From: Cristatella mucedo
Taxonomy: Eukaryota > Bryozoa > Phylactolaemata > Cristatellidae
Reading direction: 5' to 3'
Length of the DNA stretch: 64,000 nucleotides
NCBI GenBank assembly: GCA_009760855.2
Contig: WPIO01000001.1
Location: forward strand, 8,616,501-8,680,500
Position 1 is the stretch's first letter. Each line of letters starts with the position of its first letter. The notes beneath the pieces were generated by a model. That model searched no databases. It was not told the origin of the DNA and saw nothing but the letters and a program-made list of their open reading frames with translations. This document shows positions 45,690-56,545 of the stretch, in pieces. Position numbers and translations under genes: made by a program.

Positions 45690-48600
45690 CTGAAACGGAG
45701 AGGCTTTTGTTGGCACATGTTTTCAGGTTACGGAGAGCGCTATGCTCAAATGGTGCTGAGTTCCCGAACAGGCTCTGCTCCGCTGAACCGACTGCTGCCC
45801 TTAGTCTGGCGGGCAATGGTCCGTCCATTAAAAAAAACAGAAATAGCAGAAATTTGCCCTATCTTACCGTTGTTTGTAACCACAGTGGGGATTTTGAACT
45901 ATGCCCGTCAAATTGTAAGATACTACTTCTCCCGCAGGTATTTAAAACCAACCAGCCGGCCGTTTCTACAGATCGCCCAAGCTGCCCACAAATGCATGTA
46001 GGTATGTAGCACTTAAGCATTTAATAACTTTAGCATTTAGCACTACGAAGCTCACATATTTTATGATAGTTTCTTACGACGGACCCTGAATTAGCGAAGA
46101 GAGCGTGCCTCAGCAGCTGGCAATAAGAGCTACGTAAGTGCCAGTTCAGTACACGATCAGTTGATGATATCCTGTGTGGCTGCCGGCAAACGATACCGAG
46201 GGCTGGCTTTGACTTGCTTGTCTGCCATAACGTACCCGTGTCGCCGTCGCCGTCCGAGTATGTGATCTTGATGCATCCCGGCTGGACGAGGGCCGTGCTT
46301 GAGTCCTGGCAATTGATCGCGACTTGGCTGGGTTTTATATAGAGCATGAAGCAGCTGGCGACCTGCGGGCCCAGGCTGCCGCAGTTGTAGCAGTTCGTGC
46401 CCAAAGCGACAGTGACTGCAACCAAGCAAACGCGCATTACAGTCGGTACCGACGTTTTTCCGTCAAGTATACGCCAGCCTCATGTCGATTTACTAGCCAG
46501 CGCTCAGTCCGCGAACAGTGGGTGCGGTGGCTGGCTACTGCACAGGTGTGGGCGAGATGGTAAGACTTTTGCTTCTGGCTTCGGAGTTCACCTGTTGAGC
46601 CCGGTAAGAATGACGCGATGCTTTATTGTTTGCATCTAATGCTTTAACATTTTGTATCTAACATTAAGAAATTTTAATCGGGCATCGAGGGCTAAATAAA
46701 TCCTGCTGACTATCGATTTTTAAGAGCTGGTAATAACCTGAACGGTGCGAATTATTTCTGTCAGCGATCGCAAGGCCACTGCTTCCTAATCTAACTTCGA
46801 CCACAAGTTTGTAGCTGAAAACCCTCTTCACCTTATATAATCTTCATATTCAAGCACATTCTGCACGGCTAGTCGAATATATGTGCAGCAAAATAATGTT
46901 TTTATAATAACTAATACATTTTTCAAATAAGCCCCTTGAACGACTTTCTTGACATTCCTGACCAATAAGGAATTGCCTTAAGTTTTTTCTTCAAACCAGC
47001 TCTATGAACTGACTGATGCGATTGATATGCCGGTATTAACCTCAGCAAGCCGCCGGATGAGCTTTACGAGCCACGAGAACTTACGACGGGCAACAAAAAG
47101 TCGCTCTGCAGCTTATATATTCTCGTCGAACAAATGAATGACAGCAACAGAGTCTCGTACTAGGTCAAGTGCCTAAGACTTCATCACAAAGAGGACTCAG
47201 CTCAACACAGCCGGACGATATTCAACGATCGCTAAGGTCGTACTTTTGCATCCCACTCTAAGCCATGAACTATTGAAAAGAATGCCTGACATCATAACCT
47301 TCCTACTCAAAGACCATTAGGAAGCAGTCCAATAAGCAATCGTTTGAACTCGAACTTCGAACAAAGACCAGACAGTTCGATCACGAGCGACCTATGACAA
47401 TCGCTTGGAATTTGCGAAATTAACTACCTTGCTGCTGGTGCGAAAAGATTGGGGTGACTACTAAGCTTCCAATCGCCTGAAAAATTTGTGAACGTAGCTG
47501 CTCGATGGCAGTGATGTGCTAGACACGCTTCATCAGCTGCTGATTTTAATCGTCCACAGCGAAACGATTACCTGAGCTCGGAGCACGAGTAAAATGTTAG
47601 TAGCACAGGTTCAAAACCTCCCACAGCCTCGTTGCAGTGCCGAATCAACGGTATGCTAATGCTAATGTTGGCTACTCTACCCCGTAGCAATTCCAGATAA
47701 GTGACAATTAAGTGCCAACAAAAACTGCTCTGACTTTTAGCGATAGTAGATGAACGACCTTGTAGATGACACTTGGCACTCTATTTGAAAATGACCCCTT
47801 CGCTGTTAAAAAATGTCTGTACAACACAGCAGCCATTTGCAAACCTCAGATCAAAAGATCAAACGAAGCGGCTGCTCCATTTTTTGCTAATATGCCAGCA
47901 GCTCGTCCAAACGTAGCTCACGTATTAGCAATGCTGTCCAGGTCTCGCGAGCTTCATATTCAAGCACATTCTGCACGGCTATCCAAATAAGCTATAAAAT
48001 TGTACTTGAGACTTGCAATGAAAATAATTAATTTTATAGCACCATATGAAAAACTGAATCTCTTCGCGGGCACTTTAAATACACTGGAAAGTAAGTCTGT
48101 CTATTGGGTATTCATAGCATGCATCGTTTCACAATGCGAAAGAACACAGGTCAATGCACTGTATGGAGCAAATGCTGGCAGGAGGAAAAGGTAGATTGTC
48201 GCTTCTTTTTAAAGTTCGCCTAGTCAGAGGATGTCGTGGTGTCAGTTGGTAGTGAGTTCCACGCTTTGGAAGCCTAAGAGCCGAAGGCAAGTTCTCCATA
48301 GGATATGAATGAAGTTGGTTTAAGACGCAGCTCGAGGATATGAGTCAGAAGACGCCCCCCCCGGCTGGCACGATAAGAAGCCTGAGTACATGAGGCATAA
48401 GAAATAGACAGGCGATAGCAAGAGAGCGAAAGACCAAGCAGTGAGCGAAAGAACCCTGCATCGTTTCGACTGATTGGACGTCCAAAACATTCATTAAAGA
48501 AATCTAGATGCTCCAGACCATTTCACAGCCCAGTAACACGCAGCTGCATACCGTTGCTGTTCGCAAAGCGCTAGAAACGGCGCTTGTTTCTTGTTCATGA

Positions 48601-49859
48601 GCCTGTGGAAATAAAAAAAAGTATGACTTGGTTCGCCTACGGCACGGCTACCGTGCCATGGTATTGGTACTGCTTCAAATGGGGGCAAACGGTCTTTATT
48701 GGCTAACCTAATTTCCCAAGGCAAAGCATTCCAAAGGCTAAGTGGAAACCAAAATTCTTACCTGAAGTGTCTCGGTGGACAGATAGAACTGATTGCATAG
48801 CGCACTAGCTGGTTTTTCTCAGCGGCCCGTTAGGAGTAGCAGCAGTCTAAACACTGTCCAAACCGGACGTAAGACTATTATTGATACATAAATGGCCAGC
48901 AGAAAAGGCGATGAATACTTATAACCTCCCGCAACAGTGTTCAGAAGAAAAGTTGCTGCTCGGGCATGAGCCGCAATGCAGGGCTAGTATCAATGCCACG
49001 TATCAGGAGGCTGTATAGACAGGGATAGAAAGGGGTGAGATGATGACTTGGTTGAGGAGGGCGAGCGGGTGAGGAAAGTAAGCGCGAACAAGGAAGGCGC
49101 AGAAGGAGAAATGCGGGTAGGAAAGAGAAATGCAAAATTCGACCCCGGAAGCCAGGAAGAAGAACGGAGTGAGAAGGATGGAGGGCAAAGCTTAGATGAA
49201 GGAAGGAGAAGACAGATGAAGGGACGCGATGAATGGCGGGGGATGACGACGAACGGATGAGGGGAGTGAAAATCAACAGAGGATGAAAAAAAAAGATCAG
49301 TAAGGATGAGACAGTGGGACACAGGATACATGTCGCGAAACAGCGAGGGAGAGAGAGCGACAGTGAGAGAAACAGTGTTTGTGAGTGTGTTTGTGTGTGT
49401 ACAGTGTATTTTGTGTAAGTGTGCGTGTGTGTGTGCGTGCAGTGTGCTGTGTGTGTGTGTGTGCTCTCTGTGTGCGTGCGTGTGTGTGCGCAGTGTGTGT
49501 GTGTTGCGTGTGTGTGTGTGTGTGTGTGTGTGTTTGTATATGCATATATCTAATTCCATAAAGATATATGAGACAAAGAGAAGAGACAACGTAAGTAAAT
49601 CGAGAGACAGGCGCAGAGTGAGGAACGCAAGGAAAAAATAAACCAATAGTTAGCGAACAGGCTTAGCTTACTGATGACACTTCTAAAGCTTCTAGCACCT
49701 TCAGTGGCAGCAACCGATGTCGTACGCGAATGCGCAGCGCGACCTGTAGACGGCATAACATAGCATAACTGCCCAACTGACGAGCGTCGCAAGCAGCCAG
49801 TCGCGGCACCGACGAAAGTACGTACCGAAACTAGCAAGCCAATACAGCCAGCAGCGCAT
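45481..49859 (-). CDS. Ly6/uPAR (three-finger) domain protein A, three exons
   Basis: Joining 49859-49826, 46415-46236 and 45689-45481 gives 423 bases, i.e. 140 residues plus stop, with GT-AG phase-1 introns. The leader MRCWLYWLASF|VTVALGT precedes NCYNC. Ten cysteines follow in LU order: CYNC, ASC, INC, PGC, RGC, NSC, CHC and the terminal LCN. The C-terminus is hydrophobic (THLLAVSAFAVLLANLH) after a small-residue stretch (NGARPSVGS), typical of a GPI-attachment signal. By family it is an extracellular, membrane-anchored, disulphide-rich protein; its ligand is unknown. Alternative start: an in-frame ATG at 46437 directly upstream of exon 2 would give MRVCLVAVTVALGT, also a plausible leader, needing no exon 1. 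The phase and layout shared with gene B favour the spliced form. Confidence 0.86.
46236..46415 (-). CDS. three-finger gene A, exon 2
   Basis: The acceptor 'ttgcttggttgcag' precedes TCACTGTCGC and the donor is 'cacgg|gtacgt'. It is 180 bases, phase 1 at both ends, and encodes VTVALGTNCYNC through PGCIKITYS and a GDGD run. Confidence 0.92.
46416..48000. other. intron 1 of gene A, 3' part
   Basis: No exon is required here by the frames. It contains a 30-base direct repeat at about 46843-46872 and 47953-47982. Otherwise no element was recognised. Confidence 0.5.
48001..48350 (-). mobile_element. LINE-1 remnant, 3' region
   Basis: Forward strand: 'actgaatctcttcgcgggca' (stem) and then 'agtcagaggatgtcgtggtg' and 'agtgagttccacgctttgga', which align with the minus copy at 18190-18250 ('agtgagttccaggctttggg'). 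It lies in intron 1 of gene A. Confidence 0.75.
48351..49374. other. intron 1 of gene A, 5' part
   Basis: Unique sequence with a purine-rich tract at 49020-49290 on the plus strand. The open frames on both strands follow from this bias and show no domain. Confidence 0.45.
49375..49545 (+). repeat. imperfect GT-rich microsatellite
   Basis: A series of GT/TG runs broken by 'gcgtgc' and 'ctctct', ending in a pure run near 49510-49532. Confidence 0.93.
49826..49859 (-). CDS. three-finger gene A, exon 1 (signal peptide start)
   Basis: ATG at 49857-49859 gives MRCWLYWLASF and then G before the donor GTACGT. The G plus TC of exon 2 makes Val, extending a hydrophobic leader. Support comes from phase and hydrophobicity only; transcript data would decide. 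Confidence 0.65.
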
Positions 49860-50089
49860 GGTTCGTCAGTCAGTCTCGGCTGTAATGCGCAGCAGCTGCA
49901 GCAGCACCAGCTGGATGACCTCTGGCAGAGCAGCTGTGCTATTTGGCTGGCTGCCGGATACCACCGGCGCCCCCACGATCCACGGCTGCCGTAGATCGCG
50001 GCGGTGGAAGGTGAGCTGTGGCCTGTGGTGGCTGCCTTCCACCGACAGAGCTTCCATCGCATCCGCATCCGGGCTGCGAGATAAATAAC

Positions 50090-52259
50090 GATGACGAAAA
50101 ACCTGCCGCCCTGCTATCGCGTATGCACGAGGTATTGTTTAATGGTGAGTAACGTATGTTCTATATACAGCTCCTAACGAGGATTGTTTTAACCTCAGCC
50201 GACTGCGAAGGTTCGTACAGTGAACAGAGCTGAGATGCGATGGCCAATGTAAAAGGCCCGACTCGTTCGATAAGCAGGCATTGCATACAGCAGCAAGACG
50301 GCAGGTGAACGTGGTGGCTAGGTCATCGCAGGACTTCTCAGGCGAGCGTCTCAATACAAGATTCAATCGGACGGCGAACCAGGCCAGTCGAAAGCCCCAG
50401 TCGGTCTCCGTCAAATATTGCATACATTACGTTCAGGCGGGAAAGCGTTAATTGACAGTCGTGAATTCCGATACGGCAAATCCCACTTATTTTCGACTTG
50501 CACTGAATCTGCATCAGCAACGCTCCCATCGACTTCAAAGTTCGGTCGCTCGCTTCGAGGCCCCTACTCTTGCTCCGGCCGGCACACATGTAGGAAATAC
50601 CGCATTCGGCTTTGCAGCACATCGTTGCCGGCTCTTCTGCTGTCTCAAATGATCTGGCTGCACCTACAACCAACCTTAATCCTTTGGAGAATTTGCCTCC
50701 AGTTTTCATTCACGCTCAACAGGCCTGCAACTCACCGTTGACGAACTTCACGACATCCCCCGACGTGACTCCCAGGAAGAATCTGAAACCTACGTGTCCC
50801 ATTTAGCGTTTACTTCGTTCGCGGAAATGAGAGCTTGCGTGTTTACGCGCCCTGAAATACAAAAACAAAGATCGCACGAAAAGCGATGCCATAGAATAAA
50901 AGCATTTTAATGGTGCTGAAAAGTAGCTAGCACGGAAAAGCACTTTCTTCCCAATTGGTAAGAACAAAGCCAGCTTAACCCAGAGCCTGAATCTCAGGAG
51001 GATTGATGCTCATCCGCCATTTTGCATATTTCAGGGTCTTCAGTGCGAGAAAAGAAGCCGACACACGAAGCAAAAGAATTACCCCGAGTTAGCAACCAAG
51101 GTAGGGAAGTTGAGGGAAAATGTCACTGTAACACTGTAATCGTCGAGCTTGCAAGGTAAAATGTTTCTAAGCTTATAATTTCCTCTCTTTCCGTTGTTCA
51201 GTTTCATTAAAGTCATGCTTTTGTTGAGTTTTGGCAGTGCGCTGCTGAGCAATTTTCGGTTGCTTGTTTTCCCTGCGTTTTCTGAGACAGAAATGCACGC
51301 ACGCAGTCCAGTGCTTTAATTTTTTTCCGGATCCACTGCTATTACAGTTAAAGACTTAGTCACTTAACAACTCCGGATAAACGGATACTCGCACTGCTAA
51401 ATTGACATGGGCTCTATTCTCATTCCTAAAAGACTCACGTACGTACATCTAAATTTATAGAAGCAGAAGATCACAATTATTGCGATTGACGATTGCGATA
51501 AAAAGTGAGATTATTTGGAATACTCGTTATCTTTATTTGTAGTTTGATTATGTATGCGAGTTCCGCAAGCTTGGAGGGTTACTTGTCAATCTAACCTACT
51601 TTGCTAACTGCGAATCCGCCAGTCTACCAAATTTTATCCACTGCTTTGTTCATCGCCGTCATGAAATAGATATTTGAAAGTTCGGCACTCATTTACGTGC
51701 AGAGAGCGTTCGTGCTTGTGTCTTTAGTGGGTGACTGAATTAGGCGTTCTTTCGTCCTCGATCAGACTTAATAGACTGTAAGCAGCACGAAAGCCGACAT
51801 AGTGTTTGAGGAGGGTAATAAGTCGAACTAATACTCAGATTATTGCTCTTCCGATTACGCGAGATCTTGAAATGAATGCCTGCAAATGATCGCGGACCTA
51901 AGAATACGAATCGAGTCTCGACTGCAGCACAGCCTGTAAACGACTAAAAGAACCAAAGAGGGAAATGACGTTTCTCGCTCGGGTTATGCCTCCCGTTACT
52001 CCGGCCTCCGGAGGGCAGCTGGTGGGGCACGGCAATGCTTGCTTTCTGCTTGCTTTCGCGACTTACGTTGTCTGCCAACAGGTGCGCACGCTCGCTGGAG
52101 GACGCTTGACTGCTGCCGGGCTCCAAATTTTGCAGGGAGTGAGGTGTTCTGCGCTGCCCTTGAGGATGCTGCTAGCTCGCTGATAATTTCACCGTCGGAT
52201 ACAGTCAGCTTTTTGGCCCTTTTCACTGCACCATCGGCCTAGATCTAGAATAATGGCTG
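50090..52259. other. upstream flank of gene A, mostly unassigned
   Basis: 50470-50810 resembles a very old LINE-1 C-terminus ('aatcctttggagaatttgcc', 'gacatcccccgacgtgactc'; compare 'cgaaccctttggagaccgtg' at 32.63 kb). The rest shows no gene or repeat that I can support. Confidence 0.45.
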
Positions 52260-54260
52260 GTTTTTAAAACTGACTGCAATTTCAAATTTTTTCGCAATGG
52301 ACTTGCTCAAGACTTGCCTGTGCAGTCTGAAATCGCCGCCCCAAGCGAAGCTGAGTCGAATCCAAGAGATGCCGCACCAAATTTTCCAGCTCCGTCTTTT
52401 GGCTAGAGCCAGAACGGATTGTTACGGTAACGGACCGTTATGGATTGGCGTATTTTCCCGGCCGTTGCCGTCGATTGGACGCGCGCACTATGGGTGCACA
52501 TTATTCGCGCGAGCAGTTAGAAGTTCCGCGAAAAGAGAGTTGCAGTTTCGCACAGCCAATCTTGTCCATTTTCCGGGATTATGGTATTGGTCCGGTCCGG
52601 CCATTTCTATCCATTGCCGTGCATGACTGGCAGTTAACAAGCAAAGCAGCTTGAAAATGCCACGGTTCACTTTAAACGCAGCAAAATGTTTTCTGTACTG
52701 ACAATTGGAGCTTCGCGGTACCAATTTCTCGTCGATTGGCCGCGGGTTGGGGTATGGGCCCGGGCCGCTGCCAATCGATTGCATTCATCGCTCGCGCTTG
52801 TACGTGCGCGATTGGTTGAAAGGATGCGAATGCACTCTAAACACATTTGGTTGCTACTCACAAGAAAAATTTGTTCTTCGTTCAGCCACTTTCTGGTGAT
52901 TTGTGATGGATCATTGTAAATTGGCATATTTTCCCGGGTCATTGCCGTAGATTGCCATTCGTTGCCCGAGATTGGATTAGCGAACTTAGTTAAAATGACT
53001 TGGTTGCACTTTAAGCAATATTAAATGACTTGTTTGCACTTTAAGCAACGTACTTTCTAATATGCATTCAAAATTGGAGCATTGAGAAATCAATTTCGGG
53101 GCATTTTGTATAGAATTGTTGTGGATAGTGGTATTAGCCTGGCCCATTGCGGTCAATTGCAGTGCATTTCTGCAGAATGGCTGGCTGAGGCCATTGCAGT
53201 GAAATTGTGCAAGTACACAACAACCAAATAGTAGAGCAGCGTGCAATCGTAATTAGAGCTTCTAGTATATGCGTTCTGGTCGCTTTCTGGCGGATTGCAG
53301 TGGTTTGGACCGATCTGTTGCAGTCGATTGCGGTGCATACGAACGCTTATTCATAATGGAGCGAAACTTTGTGGGTGCACTTTGAACTGCTAGAGCTTTA
53401 CGTTGGCATTTGAGGATAATTTAAAGTGGAATAGAGTTGCGGCATTTGCCCTGATCATTTCGGCGATTGCCGTGCATTGCCATAGTGCGCCGCAGCAAAA
53501 GTTTTATTTATTTCAAGTGGATTTGTGCATAAAACAGTGCTTTTTAATATTGTAGTCTGAATTATCGTCGCGAATGGCACAGAACGCTAGCCGACGGGCA
53601 ACACCACTAGTTTATTCCACCTCCACACGGAGAAGGGAGAAGCACAACTGACCTCGTTCCTCTCGCCCACCGGAGTCCCCCACCTCCCTAGGCAAAACAA
53701 CCACTAATAGCACGGCCCGGCTGCTTACCACATCAAGTGTCACAGCCCACTGGTACAGAGATCAGGGGAAGTGTCATCAATTAAATAAAACCAAAAATAT
53801 GAAATAAAAACAGGAACTCGGCACAATCTATGTCTAATCGTTTTTGTGGTGGATTAGAGTGAATTGCAGCATAGACTCGGGCTATTAGCAGTCAATTGCA
53901 GCTGATCATATTAGAACGGCATGCCAATGCTAGTGAAATTTTACGAGTTAAATTTTCGAAGAGTGTATTGATATATGCATTAAAAAAAGAAGCTTACAGA
54001 AATGGATTTCTTTTTCTGTACGGTGAAATGCAGTGGATTGCTGTGGTTTGTAGTGGATTTTGATATCGGCCGAAGTAATACAATGTTTTTTTAGTAAACT
54101 TCGTAAGTACGCGTGAGCGGAATTGCAAAACATTTTCTGGGTAAATTCTAAATGTAGCTCAGTTTTATATTCAAAACTTTTTGGAGCTTTGCGAAGCTGA
54201 TTTGTTAATGATTTGAAGCGAACCGAAGTGGACTGCGGTACAGGCCTCCTTCGTTCCAGC
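52260..54260. repeat. decayed tandem satellite, unit about 165-185 bases
   Basis: A motif like 'cattgccgtcgattgcagtg' recurs in diverged form near 52463, 52615, 52767, 52945, 53147, 53310, 53468, 53890, 54035 and 54230. Between occurrences the order is kept: a 'ttgcactttaaacac'-like segment, then 'aattggagctt', then 'ctttctg'. About ten units are visible, and 53590-53830 looks like an insertion. No unit is intact. Confidence 0.65.
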
Positions 54261-54411
54261 TCATTTGCTTAAGTTCGCGGGCGAACAACGGCGAGAAATT
54301 CGGTAGATAGATACAATCGAAGTTTTAATGCACAAATAAAAGCTAAAAACTCAACTATCCCTCACAGTCTTGCTCAGCTCGTGGTAAGCTGACGTTATAC
54401 GTTATATATGA

Positions 54412-56545
54412 CAGCTCCGATCTCATTTAGATTCTGTGTGCAAGAAAACGATCCTTCCTCGTTATGGGTGATTTCAACGTTCACTTTGAAAACTTATCTG
54501 ACGCCTTCAGCACTGAATTTCGTGCATTGACTGACTCACTGTCTCTCGTGGCTCATGTGCACGACCCTATTCACATCAAGGGTCACACATACGACCAGAT
54601 TTTCTCATACAACTGCATTTTGTCATTACTAATTATTACCAAATCCTGCTTATCTGACCAAATACTGATCTCATGCCATCTACAGTGTGTGCCCGCCTCC
54701 TCCTCTAAAATAACCTATGAATCGCGAAACCTCAATAACCTTGAAATCGATGCTGTCCGTGCGAGAATATCTGCTTCACCTCTGCTGCTCAGTCCTCCCT
54801 CCGATCTGCCATCATTGGTAGATAGCTACAACACGACACTAGCTTATACGCTCGACGAGTTTGCACCTCTGACTAAGCGCACTGTTCGCCCTCGCGAAGA
54901 CGGCCTATGGTTTATCACAGTCATTGAACTAGCCAGGTCAACTGAGCCCAAGCTTGAAAAAGCATGCAAATGACCAGGACTGTCTGTCCATCGACAGGCA
55001 TGTGAGGACTACTGTAGATCGTACCAATCGATCCTAGCAAAGGCCAAGTCTAGCTTCTATACAAACATTATTGAATCACAGATGCACAATTCAAAAATCC
55101 TGATGTCGACGATAAATCATCAACTTCAACTCCTTAACCGAGCCCAGCTTAGCTCCAAACCTGATGATCCTTGTCATGATCTAGCCGATTGATTTTCTCG
55201 ATTCTTTGGCCAGAAGATAGACAAGATCAGGGAGTCCATCCCAGCGATGACAACATCCCCCCTAGAATGCTGTTCCCCGATTTCTGGCTGCACCTCAATG
55301 TCTACATTTAAGCAGGTCACGAGTTATCACGTCCTGAAGTTTATATTATAAACAAACAAGACAAGTCCTCTGGACCCTATTCCCACTGTCCTACTCCTAC
55401 GTTGCATTGATCTGCTGCTGCCATGCATAGCTAACATAATTTATATGTCATTAGCCTCAGGTCATGTCCCAGCACCTTTCAAAAAAGCTGCAGTCAGGCC
55501 ATGTTCTCAAGAAAGCGACACTAGACCAAGAGAACTTGAGCTGCTAGCGCCCAGTCTCCCTTCTCCCATTCCTATCAAAGACACTGGAACAGGTCGTGGT
55601 GGACCAGCTGAACGCATATATTGAAACTTCAAACCTTGCTAGTAAGTTCCAGTCTGGCTTTAGAGCTAATCACTCCACAGAGTCAGCATTGCTTAGGGTG
55701 TACAACGACCTACTTAGGAATGCAGACATAGGTAGAGTATCTCTGCTTGTTTTGTTCGATCTTTCGGCAGCTTTTGATACTATCGAAAACTAAGTTCTTC
55801 TAGAGCGCCTCTCATCTCGCCCGGGCATCACTGGCACTGCTCTGCAATTGTTCAGGTCCTATTTCAGTGGGAGACTCCAGAGTATTGCCGTGAATGGACA
55901 AAGATCCTCCGAGGAGTGTCTGAAATATGGGGTACCCCAGAGCTCCGTGCTAGGTCCGGTTCTATCCACGGTTTATACTCTCCCCTTTGCTGATGTGATT
56001 GCCAAGCACAATCTAGGCTTTCATTGCTATGCGGATGACACTCAGTTGTACCTTTGCTTTGATCCCTCTCAGCCTTCGAGCGCCTTGAATTCTCTCAACT
56101 CAATTGCTGCATGTATTGATGACATCAGCACATGGATAGCAGCAAATTTTCTAAAACTGAACGATGATAAAACTGACTTAACAGTTTTGGGCAAACCAAT
56201 GTGATTCAGAAATTGGAAAGGCTGACGCTTAAAATTGGATGTGCCAGCATATCTCCCGTTGAATCAGCTCAAAATTTAGGTGTCAGGATCCAAAGTGACC
56301 TCTCGTTAGACGACCACATCAGCTCCACATTCAAGTCTGCCTACTTTCAGCTACACAGCATTGCTAAAATCTGGGCTTGTTTAGATAAGAATACCACGTC
56401 TAAGTTGGTTCATGCATTTGTGACATCCCGTCTTGACTTGTGTAACTCACTGCTAGCTGGCCTACTGGCATGTGCAATCAGGCGATTACAGCTTGTGCGA
56501 AACTCTGCAGATAGTCTTGTCTCTCGTGAGCGTTGCCGTCACCAT
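54412..56545 (+). mobile_element. LINE-1 copy truncated at both ends
   Basis: It starts inside the endonuclease, corresponding to 30295 of the long copy. It carries MGDFNVHFENL, LSDQILISC (SDH changed to SDQ), RT motif A ([12 protein letters not shown], then TAA), and [14 protein letters not shown] with intact YADD. It ends after [20 protein letters not shown] near 56545 without a 3'-UTR or ATT tail. Several stops and frameshifts occur. It is strikingly similar to the 30-32 kb copy. Confidence 0.92.

Noticed and set aside
52260-54260. CRISPR-like or gene-cluster explanation for the spaced motif
   Set aside because: The units are diverged and long, without unique spacers between constant repeats, and the genome is animal. 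A decayed satellite fits better.
54464-54973. 169-codon frame that looks like an ordinary gene
   Set aside because: It is the endonuclease and linker of a dead LINE-1 copy.
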